Made by a program: the position numbers and the translations under genes. Below the pieces are notes generated by a model. That model saw only the letters and a list, made by a program, of their open reading frames with translations. It was not told where the DNA came from and made no database searches. A stretch of DNA of 6,805 bases, taken from NCBI GenBank assembly GCA_002362135.1, contig DETO01000152.1:1-6805 (forward strand), read 5' to 3'. Below are positions 6,683 to 6,805 of the stretch, one piece after another (within the stretch, counting starts at the first letter, position 1; every line of letters begins with the position of its first letter). Source of the DNA: Ruminococcus sp. UBA3286 (GTDB taxonomy: Bacteria > Bacillota > Clostridia > Oscillospirales > Ruminococcaceae).

Positions 6683-6686
6683 CTCC
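6683..6686 (-). promoter_or_regulatory. Ribosome binding site selecting kinase start ATG 6674
   Basis: GGAG on the minus strand, 8 bases before ATG 6674. The alternative ATG at 6692 has AAGG only 2 bases away, too close to work well, and the TTG at 6704 has no clear site. Confidence 0.65.
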
Positions 6687-6745
6687 ATACATAACCTTTT
6701 CCAAGGACTTGTGTATTTAGCACAGGTTCTAAAAATCCAATAATT

Positions 6746-6774
6746 ATTATATCATATTATTCCAAAAAAATCAA
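6746..6774 (-). promoter_or_regulatory. Extended -10 sigma-70/A promoter of the kinase-led array
   Basis: On the minus strand TTGATT (plus 6769-6774, four of six matches) is followed by a 17-base spacer and a perfect TATAAT (6746-6751). A TG one base before the -10 box makes it an extended -10 promoter (TGATATAAT). The predicted start near 6739 gives a leader of about 65 bases before ATG 6674. The leader can form only short, competing stems (for example TGTG/CACA and CCTT/AAGG), and I see no known riboswitch in it. Confidence 0.75.
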
Positions 6775-6805
6775 TATTTTTTTCAGAAACTTATTCATGT
6801 TTACT

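Noticed and set aside
6675..6739. Riboswitch or attenuator in the kinase leader
   Set aside because: The leader is only about 65 bases, forms only 4-pair competing stems, and lacks a terminator or any aptamer core I recognise.
1..6805. CRISPR array, insertion sequence, attachment site, tRNA or phage signature
   Set aside because: No direct repeat series, terminal inverted repeats, transposase or integrase motifs, or tRNA-like folds were seen; the genes are ordinary chromosomal families.

Overview
The window holds five genes, all read on the minus strand (right to left), with 100-130 bases of non-coding DNA at each end. Moderate GC, strong AAGGAG/GGAG-type ribosome binding sites, consensus-like sigma-A promoters, a TTG start and the gene families present suggest a low-to-moderate GC anaerobic Firmicute of the class Clostridia. 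The 'SHDIRTPMNAI' form of the kinase H box and the lipoprotein pair suggest a gut or rumen Ruminococcus/Oscillospiraceae-type bacterium. This placement is inference from style; no taxonomic marker gene is present.

Layout in transcription order: a strong extended -10 promoter (6746-6774) starts a leader into a large soluble hybrid sensor histidine kinase (3927-6674). It carries a receiver-like N-terminus, three PAS or PAS-like segments, HisKA, HATPase and a C-terminal receiver. Hypoxanthine phosphoribosyltransferase (3361-3912) follows after about 14 bases. A 79-base gap with a candidate promoter precedes L-lactate dehydrogenase (2328-3281). Next come two tandem paralogous lipoproteins with transglutaminase-like domains (1218-2297 and 127-1203), 14 bases apart. 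A strong hairpin terminator (77-115) closes the array. Just beyond it, at 30-58, is a perfect-consensus promoter (TTGACA, 17 bases, TATAAT) that reads out of the left edge into an unseen transcription unit.

The five genes could be one long transcript, but the hpt-ldh gap and the ldh-lipoprotein junction both have possible internal promoters, so two or three overlapping units are equally likely. The functions look like neighbours rather than one pathway: signal transduction, purine salvage, fermentative NADH reoxidation, and surface proteins of unknown target. The most unusual items are the duplicated surface transglutaminase-like lipoproteins with intact Cys-His-Asp triads, the degenerate receiver-like N-terminus of the kinase, and the consensus promoter at the left edge. 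I found no RNA gene, mobile element, CRISPR array, or clear sign of a new defence or mobile system.
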